64,000 nt of DNA from CAWCUZ01 sp963798795 (GCA_963798795.1 CAWCUZ010000002.1:248001-312000); one strand, 5' to 3'. Positions 1 through 10,883 are shown, counted from the stretch's first letter. Translations and numbers: made by a program. The notes: a model not told the origin generated them from the letters alone.

Positions 1-2
1 AC

Positions 3-722
3 CTGCGGCGGGAGCTCGGCCTGCCGGCCGGCGGAGACCCGCTCTTCGACGGCCAGTTCTCGCCGCTGGGCACGATCGCGCTGTTCTCGCGCGTGCTGGC
101 AACGCCGCAGCCGGACTGGCCTCCGCGGGTGGACGTGACGGGCTTTGCGTTCTACAACCGGCCGGCTACCGTTCCCGACGCCGTCGACGCGTTCTGCGAG
201 GCGGGACCGCCGCCGATCGTCTTCACGCTCGGCAGCTCGGCTGCCGGCGCGCCCGGTGATTTCTACGAGGAAAGCCTGGCGGCGGCGCGCGCCATCGGCC
301 GCCGCGCGCTGCTGATGATTCGCGCCGACCTCGGCGCGCACCCGGTCGGTCCGATCGCGGACGACGCGATGGCCGTCGACTACGCGCCGCACGAAGCGAT
401 CTTCCCGCGCGCCGGCGCCATCGTGCATCACGGCGGCATCGGCACCACCGGACAGGCGCTCCGCGCCGGCCGGCCCATGCTGGTCGTGCCGCACGCGCAC
501 GACCAGCCCGACAATGCGCATCGCGTCAGGCGCCTCGGCGTCGGGCAGGTCCTGCCGGCGGCCCAGTACCGGCGACCGGCGGCCGCCCGCGAACTGGCGC
601 GGCTACTGAGCGGTCCGGCGGCCCGGCGGGCGCAGGAGGTGGCGGCGGTGGTCCGGCTCGAGCCGGGCGCCGCCGGCGCCGCCGACGCGATCGAACGGAC
701 GCTCCGCGCGGCTCCGCGGTAG
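3..722 (+). CDS. GT1-fold glycosyltransferase, C-terminal part (5' end outside window)
   Basis: Transfers a sugar from a nucleotide-sugar donor to a small-molecule or lipid acceptor (UGT/MurG-like GT-B fold); the acceptor cannot be told from the sequence. The frame is open from base 3, so the gene begins left of the window and about 239 residues are present. The donor-binding signature is clear: HHGGIGTTGQAL near fragment residue 142, then GRPMLVVPHAHDQPDNA, with the His and the D-Q pair that contact the donor in GT1 enzymes. The end at LRAAPR is normal for the family. An amino-acid permease remnant starts two bases after the stop codon. Confidence 0.85.
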   Translation: MRRELGLPAGGDPLFDGQFSPLGTIALFSRVLATPQPDWPPRVDVTGFAFYNRPATVPDAVDAFCEAGPPPIVFTLGSSAAGAPGDFYEESLAAARAIGRRALLMIRADLGAHPVGPIADDAMAVDYAPHEAIFPRAGAIVHHGGIGTTGQALRAGRPMLVVPHAHDQPDNAHRVRRLGVGQVLPAAQYRRPAAARELARLLSGPAARRAQEVAAVVRLEPGAAGAADAIERTLRAAPR

Positions 723-723
723 G

Positions 724-1040
724 ATGGCTCCGCACCGCCGCGGTGATCGCGCTGGTCGCCGGAACGACGCCGATTGCGGGCAGCTGGTGAGCATCGGCAC
801 GCTGCTCGCGTTCGTGCTCGTCAGCATCGGAATCATCGTCCTGCGCCGCACCGCGCCGGATCGGGCGCGGCCCTTCCGCACGCCGGGCGTGCCGTTCGTG
901 CCGATCGCCGGCGCCGTGATTTGTCTGGCGCAGATGGTGGGCCTGCCGGGCGACCTGGATCCGGCTGGGCGTCTGGCTGGTGGCGGGCCTGTGGTCTACT
1001 TCACCGACGGCCGCCTCAAATCACAAGGCACCAACCGCCA
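724..1040 (+). pseudogene. APC-family amino-acid permease, decayed C-terminal remnant
   Basis: Only the last two to four transmembrane segments of an amino acid/polyamine permease can be read. The strings LVSIGTLLAFVLVSIG, VLRRTAPDRARPFRTPGVP and PIAGAVICLAQMVGLP match the conserved C-terminal end of the family. The next segment, TWIRLGVWLVAG, is in another frame, and VVYFTDGRLKS returns to the first after a second indel near 990. The preceding piece, AVIALVAGTTPIAG, is also out of frame. No N-terminal two-thirds is present, so even with the indels repaired the fragment would not be functional. It lies directly behind the glycosyltransferase stop codon. Confidence 0.6.
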
Positions 1041-1048
1041 ATCACACA
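1017..1048. repeat. Short AATCACA-word low-complexity tract at a gene 3' end
   Basis: The stretch is built from AATCACA/CATCACA-like words and ends exactly at the aldehyde dehydrogenase stop codon. It resembles the longer tract upstream of the same gene at 2498-2580. The copies are degenerate. Confidence 0.35.
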
Positions 1049-2497
1049 TCACATCTCGACCCAGACGGTCTTGACCTGTGTGTACGACTCGAGCGCGTGC
1101 ACGCTCAGCTCGCGGCCGAAGCCGCTCTGCTTGTAGCCGCCGAAGGCGGCCGCCGCGTCGTAGACGTTGTAGGTGTTGATCCAGACGGTCCCGGCCTGCA
1201 GCTTCGACGCGACGTAGTGCGCCTTCTTGATGTCGCGCGTCCAGACGGCCGCCGCCAGGCCGTACCGCGAGTCGTTGGCGCGGGCGATCGCCTCGTCGAC
1301 GTCGCCGAACTCGATCGTCGCCAGCACGGGGCCGAAGATCTCCTCGCGCGCGATCGTCATCGACGGCGTGACGTCGGCGAACACCGTCGGCTGCATGAAG
1401 TAGCCCTTGCCCGTGCCGATGTCGGTCCGGCTGCCGCCGGCCACCAGCCGCGCGCCTTCCTGCCGGGCGATTTCGACGTACTTCAGCACGCGGTCGAGTT
1501 GCCCTTTCGACACGAGGGCGCCGAGCCGCGTCTTGGGATCGAGCGGGTCGCCGGCCACCATCTTCTTCGTGCGCGCCGCGAGCTTCTCGAGGAACGCGTC
1601 CTTGATCGACCGATCCACGAGCAGCCGCGATCCGGCCGCGCAGACCTCGCCCTTGCCGTAGAAGATGCCGACGGTGGCGCCCCGGAGCGCCGCGTCGAGG
1701 TCGGCGTCGGGAAAGACGATGTTCGGCGACTTGCCGCCGAGCTCGAGCGTGACGTGCTTGAGCGTGTCGGCCGCGGTGCGCATGATGCCCTTGCCGGTGC
1801 TGGTGTCACCCGTGAACGCGATCTTGTCGACGCCCGGGTGTTCGACGAGCGCCTGCCCGACGGTCGCGCCGCTGCCCGTCACCACATTGAGCACGCCTGG
1901 CGGAAAGCCGACCTCGACCGCCAGCTCGCCGAGCGCGAGGGCCGTGAGGGGCGTCAGGCTCGCCGGCTTGAGCACCACCGTGTTGCCGGTCGCCAGCGCC
2001 GGGGCCACCTTCCACGAGGCCAGCAGCAGCGGGAAGTTCCACGGCACGATCGCGGCGACGACGCCGAGCGGCTCGCGGCGCGTGTAGACGAACTGCGGGC
2101 CCTTGACCGGGACGGTCTCGCCGTGGATCTTGTCCGCCCAGCCGGCGAAGTACTGCAGGCACTCGGCGGCCGCCGGGATCTCGACGTGACGCGATTCGGT
2201 GATCGGCTTGCCGTTGTGCAGCGTCTCGAGTCGGGCGATGTCGTCCGCCTTCTCCATCAGCCGCTCGCCGAGCTTCCAGACGAGGCGGCCGCGCTCGCGG
2301 GCCGACATCGTCCCCCACGGGCCGTTCAGGGCGGCGCGGGCCGCCGCGACGGCCGCATCCACATCCTCGCGGGAGGCCGAGGCCACGTCGGCAATCGTCT
2401 CTTCAGTGGCGGGGTTGACGACCGGCATGGTGGCGCCGCCGGTGGCATCACGCCAGGAACCGTCGATCAGGAGCTGCTTGCGGGGCAACAGGGACAT
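1049..2497 (-). CDS. NAD(P)-dependent aldehyde dehydrogenase; candidate 3,4-dehydroadipyl-CoA semialdehyde dehydrogenase
   Basis: Oxidises an aldehyde to a carboxylate. At 482 aa it is standard length for the ALDH superfamily. Visible features are the NAD-fold motif VVAAIVPWNFPLLLASWKVAP, the active-site Glu in TLELGGKSPNI, the catalytic Cys in GEVCAAGSRL and the C-terminal GGYKQSGFGRE. The ATG at 2497 is chosen because upstream sequence in this frame is only low-complexity AAATCAC words; that leaves no visible Shine-Dalgarno. It lies downstream of boxC, boxB and an enoyl-CoA hydratase on the same strand, so the BoxD step (semialdehyde to 3,4-dehydroadipyl-CoA) is the natural guess. The sequence itself is of the general betaine-aldehyde dehydrogenase type and does not prove the substrate. 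Confidence 0.9.
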   Translation of the reverse strand: MSLLPRKQLLIDGSWRDATGGATMPVVNPATEETIADVASASREDVDAAVAAARAALNGPWGTMSARERGRLVWKLGERLMEKADDIARLETLHNGKPITESRHVEIPAAAECLQYFAGWADKIHGETVPVKGPQFVYTRREPLGVVAAIVPWNFPLLLASWKVAPALATGNTVVLKPASLTPLTALALGELAVEVGFPPGVLNVVTGSGATVGQALVEHPGVDKIAFTGDTSTGKGIMRTAADTLKHVTLELGGKSPNIVFPDADLDAALRGATVGIFYGKGEVCAAGSRLLVDRSIKDAFLEKLAARTKKMVAGDPLDPKTRLGALVSKGQLDRVLKYVEIARQEGARLVAGGSRTDIGTGKGYFMQPTVFADVTPSMTIAREEIFGPVLATIEFGDVDEAIARANDSRYGLAAAVWTRDIKKAHYVASKLQAGTVWINTYNVYDAAAAFGGYKQSGFGRELSVHALESYTQVKTVWVEM

Positions 2498-2580
2498 TTG
2501 CGATTTGTGATTTGTGATTTCCGGTTTGTGATCGATTTCGCGATTGAGTGATTGAGTGATTGATTGACCGATTCGGGATT
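2498..2580. repeat. Degenerate period-7/8 tract (GATTTGT and GATTGAGT words) between two box-cluster genes
   Basis: The 83 bases contain tandem GATTTGT units (period 7) grading into GATTGAGT units (period 8). The tract begins directly at the aldehyde dehydrogenase ATG and ends a few bases before the enoyl-CoA hydratase stop. It is much more AT-rich than its surroundings. No gene or terminator is seen in it. Confidence 0.6.
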
Positions 2581-2585
2581 GGCGC

Positions 2586-3383
2586 CTACGTCCCGGTAAA
2601 CCTGGGCGGACGCTTCTCCAGGTTCGCCGCGATGCCTTCGCGGGCGTCGTCGCTCTGGAAGAGCAGCTGCTGGAGCTCGCGCTCGAGCGCGAGGCCGTCG
2701 GAGAGGCTCCCCTCGGCGCCGGATTGTACTGCGCGCTTGATCCGGCCGACGGCCCGGCTGGCGGTGTTCGGCGGCGTAAACTGGCGCGCGTACTCGACCA
2801 CCACGTCGAGGAACGGGCGGCCGGCGAGCCGCGTGGCATCCCAGACGTCCGTGACGAGGCCCTTGGCCGCACCCTCCTCCATGGTCATGAGCCGGCCGTG
2901 CACCATCAGCTCGATCGCGCGCGCCTTCCCGACGAGCCGAGCCAGGCGCTGCGTGCCGCCGGTCCCGGGCAGCACGCCGAGCGCCACTTCCGGCAGGCCG
3001 ATCTTGCCGGCGCCGTGCCGGGCGATCCGCAGGTCGGCCGCCAGGGCCACTTCGAAGCCGCCGCCGACGGTGTGGCCGTTGAGCGCGGCGATGACGAGCT
3101 TCGGCGTCTGCTCCAGGCGCAGGAGCGTCTCGTTGGCGTGCAGGCAGAAGTAGTACTTGAAGTCGGGATCGGCGTCGCGGAGCATGCCGATGGTCGCACC
3201 GGCGCAGAAGAACCTGTCGCCTGCCCCGGTCAGCACGATGACGTGCACGTTCGAATCCATCCGCGCGTCGAGAATGGCGGCGTCGAGCTCCCGCATGAGC
3301 TCGTAGCTGTAGGTATTGGCGGGCGGCTGGTCGAGCGTCAGGACGGCGACGCCCGCGTCTGCACGATAGTGGATTTTCGGCAT
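2586..3383 (-). CDS. Enoyl-CoA hydratase/isomerase (crotonase family) of the box cluster
   Basis: A crotonase-fold enzyme of 265 aa that would hydrate or isomerise an unsaturated acyl-CoA. The oxyanion-hole stretches are present: FFCAGATIGML and NGHTVGGGFEVALAADL. The second catalytic Glu region is GLPEVALGVLPGTGGTQRL. The ATG at 3383 (MPKIHYRADAG) is preferred because family homology starts there, not at the upstream in-frame codons. In box pathways a crotonase is needed after the semialdehyde dehydrogenase to carry 3,4-dehydroadipyl-CoA toward 3-hydroxyadipyl-CoA. That role is inferred from its place between boxB and the aldehyde dehydrogenase. Confidence 0.9.
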   Translation of the reverse strand: MPKIHYRADAGVAVLTLDQPPANTYSYELMRELDAAILDARMDSNVHVIVLTGAGDRFFCAGATIGMLRDADPDFKYYFCLHANETLLRLEQTPKLVIAALNGHTVGGGFEVALAADLRIARHGAGKIGLPEVALGVLPGTGGTQRLARLVGKARAIELMVHGRLMTMEEGAAKGLVTDVWDATRLAGRPFLDVVVEYARQFTPPNTASRAVGRIKRAVQSGAEGSLSDGLALERELQQLLFQSDDAREGIAANLEKRPPRFTGT

Positions 3384-3432
3384 TGTGTTGTGTCGGTCGC
3401 TCGAGTCAGCCGATCGCGTCGACCCTGCCACG

Positions 3433-3463
3433 GGGTCCGTCCCTTCAGTGCGGGGACAGACCC
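3433..3463. repeat. REP-like hairpin (GGGTCCGTCCC / GGGACAGACCC)
   Basis: Two 11-bp arms, GGGTCCGTCCC and GGGACAGACCC, are inverted copies with one mismatch, separated by a 9-base loop. The element sits upstream of the enoyl-CoA hydratase inside the boxB-hydratase gap. Its arm resembles the GGGGTCxGACC core of the larger inverted repeat at 15772-15932. It could stabilise or interrupt the operon transcript. Confidence 0.5.
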
Positions 3464-3497
3464 GCGTTCACGTGAGGTGTCCTCTCCGCACGCGTAT

Positions 3498-3650
3498 CCC
3501 GCACTCCGCACCCCGCACTCCGCACCCCGCACTCCGCACCCCGCACCCCGCACTCCGCACCCCGCACCCCGCACCCCGCACCCCGCACTCCGCACCCCGC
3601 ACCCCGCACCCGCACCCCGCACCCCGCACTCCGCACCCCGCACCCCGCAC
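3498..3650. repeat. 7-bp tandem array (CCGCACC/CCGCACT), about 22 units
   Basis: Heptamers CCGCACC and CCGCACT alternate irregularly for about 153 bp, with one 6-bp slip near 3610. The array starts at the base following the boxB stop codon (minus-strand view) and fills most of the gap to the enoyl-CoA hydratase. On the transcribed strand it is G-rich. Any long open frames through it are artefacts of the stop-free repeat. Confidence 0.9.
3560..3584 (-). other. Predicted four-tetrad G-quadruplex motif in the box operon transcript
   Basis: On the minus strand, the coding strand of the box genes, four runs of four G are separated by identical 3-nt TGC loops. This is an ideal intramolecular quadruplex pattern. 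It lies inside the heptamer array between boxB and the downstream hydratase. Confidence 0.6.
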
Positions 3651-5065
<1,415 letters not shown>

Positions 5066-5069
<4 letters not shown>

Positions 5070-6731
5070 GTGCGTCCATAGTCGAACTCTGCGCGTTCGG
5101 CGCCGCCGTACGAGGTGAGGGCGCCTTTCGGGCCGACGGCGTTCGGGCGCTGGAAGATCCAGTTCTGCCACGCCGACAATCGTCCGAAGATCTTGGTTTC
5201 GAGTGTTTCCGGACCCGCGAAGCGCAGGTTCGCCTCCATACCCGTCAGCGCGTCCGGCGACAGCGCGGCGCGGCCCTCGATGGCCAGGCGCACTTCGTCG
5301 TCCCAGTCGATGTCGTCGGGCGCGAAGGTCAGCAGGCCGGCCGCGAGCGCGCCCGCCGCGTCGAAGGGCCCATCGTGGGCGAGCGCCGCGCCGACGCGCG
5401 CCGGTTCGCCGAGGAACCGCGCGGCGAGGCGCGACAGGCCATTGCTCATCGGCAGCGGACCGGCGTTCATGCCCGAGAGCTGGATCGTGTTCGGCCGGCC
5501 GGGATCGTCCAGCATGTAGGACCGATCCGCGGCGAGGGCCAGTTCGAACAGCGTTCCCGCAAAGGCGTTTTCCGGCTCGATGAGCGCAAAGAAACTGCGC
5601 GCCGACAGATCGACGCGCTTGAGTGTGCGTTTGATGAAGTGGATCACCTCGCGGACGAGCCAGTGCGACTGGTGGGCGAGCAACACCCGGTCGGCGGCGA
5701 GCACGCGCGCCGGATCGCCTTCGGCCCGCAGCACGATCGTGCCGATCTCCGGCTCGTTCAGGCGCAGCCGCAGCAGCACATCGTCGAGCTCGCGGAAGAC
5801 GCGCAGGGGCCAGAACTGATCGCCAGCCCGCAGGATCGCGTCCGGCGTGCGCTCCACGTCCGCCACCGGCCCCCGCACGACGAGCGTGGCCGTGCGCCCG
5901 GGCCGGTCGACGGTGAGCGACACCGACGAGGTACTCGAGGCGGTCGGCCGACACGTTGGCGCCGAGCGGCCCGAGCGTCAGGCCCGGACCCGAGGCGGGC
6001 CGGTCCGATCCGGCGGCCAGGGCCAGTGCCCGCTCGTGCACGGCCGCCTTGAATCGCGACGCCGGATAGACCTCATCGACCAGCCGCCACTCCACCGCGC
6101 GCCTGCCCTTGATGCCTTCGGCCAGCGTGCCGAACACATCCGCCAGGTCGCGCCGCACCTTGCGCTTGTCGACCAGCCGCGTCAGGCCGCCGGTGCCCGG
6201 CAGCACGCCGAGCAGTGCCGTCTCCGGCAGGCTCACGGCGGAGTTCGAATCGTCCACCAGCGCGATTTCGTCGCACGCCAGCGCCAGCTCGTAGCCGCCG
6301 CCCGCGCAGATGCCGTTGAGCGCCGCCAGGAACTTGAGGCCCGAGTGCGCGCTCGCGTCCTCCATGGCGAGACGCGTCTCGTTGGTAAACTTGCAGAAGT
6401 TCACCTTCCAGGCATGCGTCGATCCGCGCAGCATGAAGATGTTCGCGCCCGCGCAGAAGATCCGTTCCTTGAGGCTGGTCAGGACAACGACGTGGACTTC
6501 CGGATGCTCGAACCGGAGCCGCTGGATCGCGTCCGCCAGCTCGATGTCGACGCCGAGGTCGTACGAATTCAGCTTGAGCCGGTAGTCGGGCGAGAGCCCC
6601 GCGTCCTCCTGCACGTCCATCGACAGCGTCGCGACGGGTCCGTCGAACGACAGCTTCCAGTGCCGGTAGCGGCCGGGATCGGTTTCGAGCGAAACGGGGA
6701 CAGGCGAGGTCCGAGTTGCAGTCGTAGCCAT
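5066..6731 (-). CDS. boxC: Benzoyl-CoA-dihydrodiol lyase / 2,3-epoxybenzoyl-CoA dihydrolase BoxC (one frameshift)
   Basis: BoxC opens the epoxide ring non-oxygenolytically, giving 3,4-dehydroadipyl-CoA semialdehyde and formate. Two crotonase-like halves total about 555 aa, as in known BoxC. The N-terminal part (6731 to about 5925) reads ERIFCAGANIFMLRGST, NGICAGGGYELALACDEI and LPETALLGVLPGTGGLTRL. The C-terminal part, starting near VSLTVDRPGRTATLVVRG, is in another frame and runs to 5066. A single indel near 5925-5935 joins them; both halves are well conserved, so a sequencing error is likely. It is the first gene of the operon, reading away from boxR, and its stop overlaps the boxB start. 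Confidence 0.9.
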
Positions 6732-6742
6732 GTGATTCCCAC

Positions 6743-6772
6743 AGCGTAGCGGCGCGCCGCCAGCGGTGTCAA
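6743..6772 (-). promoter_or_regulatory. boxC sigma-70-type promoter (TTGACA - 18 - TACGCT)
   Basis: Reading leftward, a perfect TTGACA (6772-6767) is followed after 18 bases by TACGCT (6748-6743). That places the -10 box 11 bases upstream of the boxC ATG, so the leader would be very short. The -35 box directly abuts the palindrome at 6773-6786. Confidence 0.6.
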
Positions 6773-6786
6773 GGCACTATAGTGCC
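6773..6786. promoter_or_regulatory. Perfect 14-bp palindrome GGCACTATAGTGCC, candidate BoxR operator
   Basis: The palindrome is perfect and lies between the divergent boxC and boxR-type genes, touching the boxC -35 box. Such a position would let a dimeric HTH repressor block boxC transcription. Assignment to the neighbouring regulator is inference from position. Confidence 0.6.
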
Positions 6787-6837
6787 AATTAGCCAGTCGA
6801 TGTGATCTATACTGCAGCTCGAACGTACTCGGACGCC

Positions 6838-7671
6838 ATGACCTCTGTCCCGTCCTCGACCCACGTCCACACCGGCGGCCCAGCCGACGAACCCCGCGCC
6901 GACCATCGGCTGCTGACCAGCCTTGGCCAGCGCACGCGCCGGCTGCGTGTCGAGCAGCACCTCACGCTCAGGGAGTTGTCGCGCCGCTCGGGGCTGTCGC
7001 CGCGCTTCCTGATGGACGTCGAGGCGGGCCGCGGCAACATCTCGGTCCGCCGCCTGGGCGATCTGGCCGGGGCGCTGGGCACCACGCCCGCCGATCTCGT
7101 CACGGTCGACGCGCCGCGGCGTCCCACCCTGGTGGCCCTGCTCGGGTTGCGGGGCGCGGGCAAGACGGCGGTCGGGCGCAAACTGGCCCGCCGGCATCGC
7201 GTGCCGTTCGTCGAACTCGATCGGCAGATCGAGGCGCACGCCGGAATGATGCTCGGCGAAGTGTTCTCGCTGCACGGCGAAGAGTACTACCGCCGGCTGG
7301 AGCGCGAGGTCCTCGAGGCCCTGCTGGCCGAACGGCGTCCCATGATTCTCGCGGTGGGGGGCGGACTGGTGACCGCCGCCGACACCTACGCCCTGCTCCG
7401 GCGGCACGCGACGACCGTGTGGCTGCGGGCGCGGCCGGAGGACTACTGGCAGCGCGTCATGCGGCAGGGCGATCGGCGGCCGATGGACGAGCACCCGCGC
7501 GCGCAGGAGGCGCTGCGGGACCTGGTGAGGCGGCGCGAGGCCCTGTACGCGGAGGCCGACCTGCGTATCGACACGAGCGATCTCGCGATTCCGGCGGTCG
7601 TGGACCAGGTCGACGTCGCGCTCCGCCGCGCCGGCCTCGCCCCGGGAACGGCCGGACGGCCGGTCGCGTGA
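6838..7671 (+). CDS. boxR: BoxR/BzdR-type benzoyl-CoA-responsive regulator (HTH + shikimate-kinase-like domain)
   Basis: Transcriptional regulator of aromatic degradation. An XRE/HTH_3 domain (about residues 27-87; LGQRTRRLRVEQHLTLRELS, SGLSPRFLMDVEAGRGNIS) is fused to a shikimate-kinase-like P-loop domain with Walker A GLRGAGKTAVG near residue 105 and AVGGGLV downstream. In BzdR/BoxR proteins the second domain binds benzoyl-CoA rather than shikimate. The gene is divergent from boxC with the GGCACTATAGTGCC palindrome between them, as expected for a local repressor. I prefer the ATG at 6838 (277 aa); an in-frame GTG at 6802 would add 12 residues overlapping the promoter. Confidence 0.9.
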   Translation: MTSVPSSTHVHTGGPADEPRADHRLLTSLGQRTRRLRVEQHLTLRELSRRSGLSPRFLMDVEAGRGNISVRRLGDLAGALGTTPADLVTVDAPRRPTLVALLGLRGAGKTAVGRKLARRHRVPFVELDRQIEAHAGMMLGEVFSLHGEEYYRRLEREVLEALLAERRPMILAVGGGLVTAADTYALLRRHATTVWLRARPEDYWQRVMRQGDRRPMDEHPRAQEALRDLVRRREALYAEADLRIDTSDLAIPAVVDQVDVALRRAGLAPGTAGRPVA

Positions 7672-7779
7672 GACACGGCCCGCGCAGTCCACTCGCATCC
7701 CTCGTCCCCTATCTGCGGTAGGATTACGGCGCCCGAGGAGAGTTGGGCACGGAGACCCCACCAGCAAGGAGAGCGTGCT

Positions 7780-10700
7780 ATGCCTAAGGCTTCATCGCAG
7801 TCCCGAGTCCGTCGCCTGCTCCTGGCCGGTCTCGTCGTCGCGGCCATGCCGCTGGCGGCCAGGCTGATGGCGCGGCAGGGCGGTCAACAGCAGGGGCCCC
7901 CGCCGATGATCAACCCGGTCACCGATCCGCACCTGCGCGGGTTCCGGTTCCGATCGATTGGTCCGGTCGGCCAGGGCGGACGCGTCGACGACTTCGCGGT
8001 CGACGAGAAGAACCCGTCCACCTACTACATCGGCTTCGCGGTCGGCGGCGTGTGGAAGACCGTGAACAACGGCACGACCTTCGACCCCGTCTTCGACACG
8101 TACGGATCGGCGTCGATTGCGGATCTCGCCCTGGCGCCGTCGGACCCGAACGTCCTGTACGTGGCGACCGGCGAAGCGAACAACCGCCAGACGACGTCGT
8201 ACGGCGACGGGATGTACAAGAGCACCGACGCCGGCAAGACGTTCGTCAACGTCGGGCTGCGCGACGCCCAGACCCTGGGCCGCACGATCGTGCATCCCCG
8301 CAACCCGAACATCGCGTGGGTCGCGGTCGGCGGACATCTTTACGGCCCGAATGAGCAGCGCGGCGTGTTCATGACGACCGACGGCGGCAAGACCTGGAAC
8401 AAGACGCTCTACGTCGACGAGGACACGGGCGCGACCGAACTGGCGATCAGTCCCGCGAACCCGAACATCCTCTGGGCCGCGATGTATCAGCGGCGGCGGA
8501 CGGCGTGGGGCTTCAGCGGCGGCGGGCCGGGCAGCGGCATCTACCAGAGCACCGACGGCGGCAAGACCTGGAAGAAGCAGACGGGCAACGGTCTGCCCGG
8601 CGGCACGATGGGCCGCATCGCGTTCGACTACTGCAAGACGCAGCCGAACATCCTGTACGCGCAGATCGAAGTGGCGCCCGATCACGCGGCGCCGCTGCCC
8701 ACGCCGCCGGCAGCCGAGGCCCCGGCCGGGCGCGGCGGCGCAGGCGTCGCCGGTGCGGCGGGGGGCGGCGGACGCGGCGGTGGCGGACGCGGCGGCCGCG
8801 GCGGCGGCCCGCCCGACCCAGAGTCGTCCGGCATCTGGAAGTCGACCGACGGCGGCAAGACGCTGGCAGTTCTGTCGCAATGAGAATCCGCGGCCGATGT
8901 ACTTCAGCCAGATCCGCGTCGATCCGAACAACCCCGACGTGCGTCTACATCGGCGGCGTGACGCCGTCCAAGTCGACCGACGGCGGCAAGAGCTGGAGCC
9001 CGATTTCGCCGCAAGGCGGCCTCGGCAGCATGGGCCACGTCGACAACCATGCGATCTGGATCGATCCGCTCAACAGCAACCACGTGATGTACGGCAACGA
9101 CGGCGGCGTGGACGTGACCTGGGACGCGGCGCGACAGCTGGGAATCGCTGCGGCTCTGGGCCGTGGGGCTGGCCTACCACGTGTCGGCCGACATGCGGCA
9201 CCCGTACTGACGTGTGCACGGGCCTGCAGGACAACGGCTCCTGGTGCGGGCCCAGCTCGACGCGGATCGGGCGGCATCCACATGTGGAACTGGATCAGCG
9301 TCGGCGGCGGCGACGGGTTCCAGAACGCCGATCGACCCGAGCGACCCGAACGATCTTCTACACCGAGTCGCAGAACGCCGGCATCCAGCGCTACAACCTG
9401 ACGACCGGCGAGACGGCGGGCATCGTCCCGCGCGACACGATGGGCGATCGCGTCCGGCAACCAGCGGCGGCGGCCGCGGCGGCGGCCGCGGCGGCGAATC
9501 AGCGGCCGAACGTGACGCCGCAGCCGCCTCCGTGCACCGATTTCGTCTTCAACTGGAATTCGCCGATCCGCCTGTCGCCGCACAACACCACCACCATCAT
9601 GCGTCGGCGGCAACCGCCTGTTCATCTCGCGCGACCGCGGCGACACGTGGACGATGACGCAGACGATGGGCAAGGGCGATCGACCTCGACCAGCGCCAGA
9701 TCATGGGCAGTCGTACAGCCTGCCCTCGCTGCGGGCGCGGCGGCGGGCGGACACGGCCAGCGACTGCATCCTGTCCAAGCACGACGGCTACGCGAACAAC
9801 GAGTTCGGCACGATGACCGAGATGGCCGAGTCACCGGTCGTGCCCGGCATCCTCTGGGCCGGGACCGACGACGGCAACATCCAGGTGAGCCAGGACGGCG
9901 GGCACACGTGGACCGAGGTCGGGCACAACATTCCGGGCGTCAACCACGAGTACTACGTCTCGGGCCTCGAAGCGTCCTGGTTCGACGCCGGAACGGCCTA
10001 CGCGGCGCTCGACGGCCATCGGAACGACGACCTCAAGCCGTACGTCTTCAAGACCACCGACTACGGCCAGACGTGGAAGTCGATCTCGGGCAACCTGCCG
10101 GCGATGGGCAACGTGAACTCGATCCGCCAGGATCCGGTGAACGCGAACCTGCTGTTCGCGCCGACCGAGCTCGGGTTCTACATCTCGATGAACGACGGCA
10201 AGGCCTGGACGCGGTTCATGCCCGGATCTGCCGATGGGGCGCACCGACGAAGTGCTCGTGCATCCGCGCGAGCACGACCTGATCCTCGCGACGCACATCC
10301 GCAGCGTCTGGATCATGGACGACATCACGCCGCTCGAGCAGATGACGCCTGAGGTCATGGGCCAGGACGCCACGCTGTTCAAGCCGCGTGACGCGGTGCT
10401 GTGGAAGCAGGACCGGATGAACTCGACGGAAGTGCCCGGCGACAAGTGGTGGGAGGGCGAAACCGCGCCGCGCGGCACGGCCATCGCCTACTACCTCAAG
10501 TCGGGCGCCAGCGACGTGAAGGTGATGATCACCAACACGGCCACGGGCCAGGAAATGCTGAACTGCACCGGCGCGACCGGGCAGGGTCTCAACCGCTTCC
10601 AGTGGGGCCTCACCGGCGGCGGCGGCCGGGGCGGTGGCGGCGGCTTCGGCGCGGCGGCGGCGGCGGCGGCGGCGGCGCGGGCGCGGCGGGCAACGCACCG

Positions 10701-10880
10701 GCCGGACCGACCGAGTGCGGTGCGGGCGGCGGCGGTGGTGGTGGTCGCGGCGGCTTCGGACGCGGCGGTGGCGGCGGCGTGCAGCCGGGCGTCTACCGAG
10801 TCACGCTGACGGTGAACGGCAAAGAGGTCGGCTCCGAGACGTTCAACGTGCTCGAGGACATCTGGCTGAACGAGAAATAG
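7780..10880 (+). pseudogene. Secreted sortilin/VPS10-like BNR-repeat 'glycosyl hydrolase', multiply frameshifted
   Basis: A large extracellular beta-propeller protein of about 1,030 aa. The start has AAGGAG 8 bases before the ATG and a signal peptide (RRLLLAGLVVAAMPLAARLMA). Asp-box/BNR motifs such as STDGGKTWKK recur. The first 367 codons (7780-8883) are in one frame. After that the homologous sequence jumps among the three frames at least eight times (about 8880, 8937, 9140, 9200, 9290, 9340, 9650, 10235 and 10680), ending at VLEDIWLNEK (10880). Breaks concentrate around Gly/Arg-rich tracts. The intact paralogue at 40994-43447 has the same fold. I suspect sequence errors more than true decay; the biochemical function is unknown. 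Confidence 0.75.
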
Positions 10881-10883
10881 AAA

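Noticed and set aside
3498..3650. Possible CRISPR or coding repeat protein
   Set aside because: Period 7 without spacers. Open frames through it exist only because the repeat lacks stop codons, and they have no start context or homology.
6769..7767. Minus-strand open frame of about 330 codons opposite the boxR-type gene
   Set aside because: Exact antisense of a conserved regulator, with shadow-type composition.
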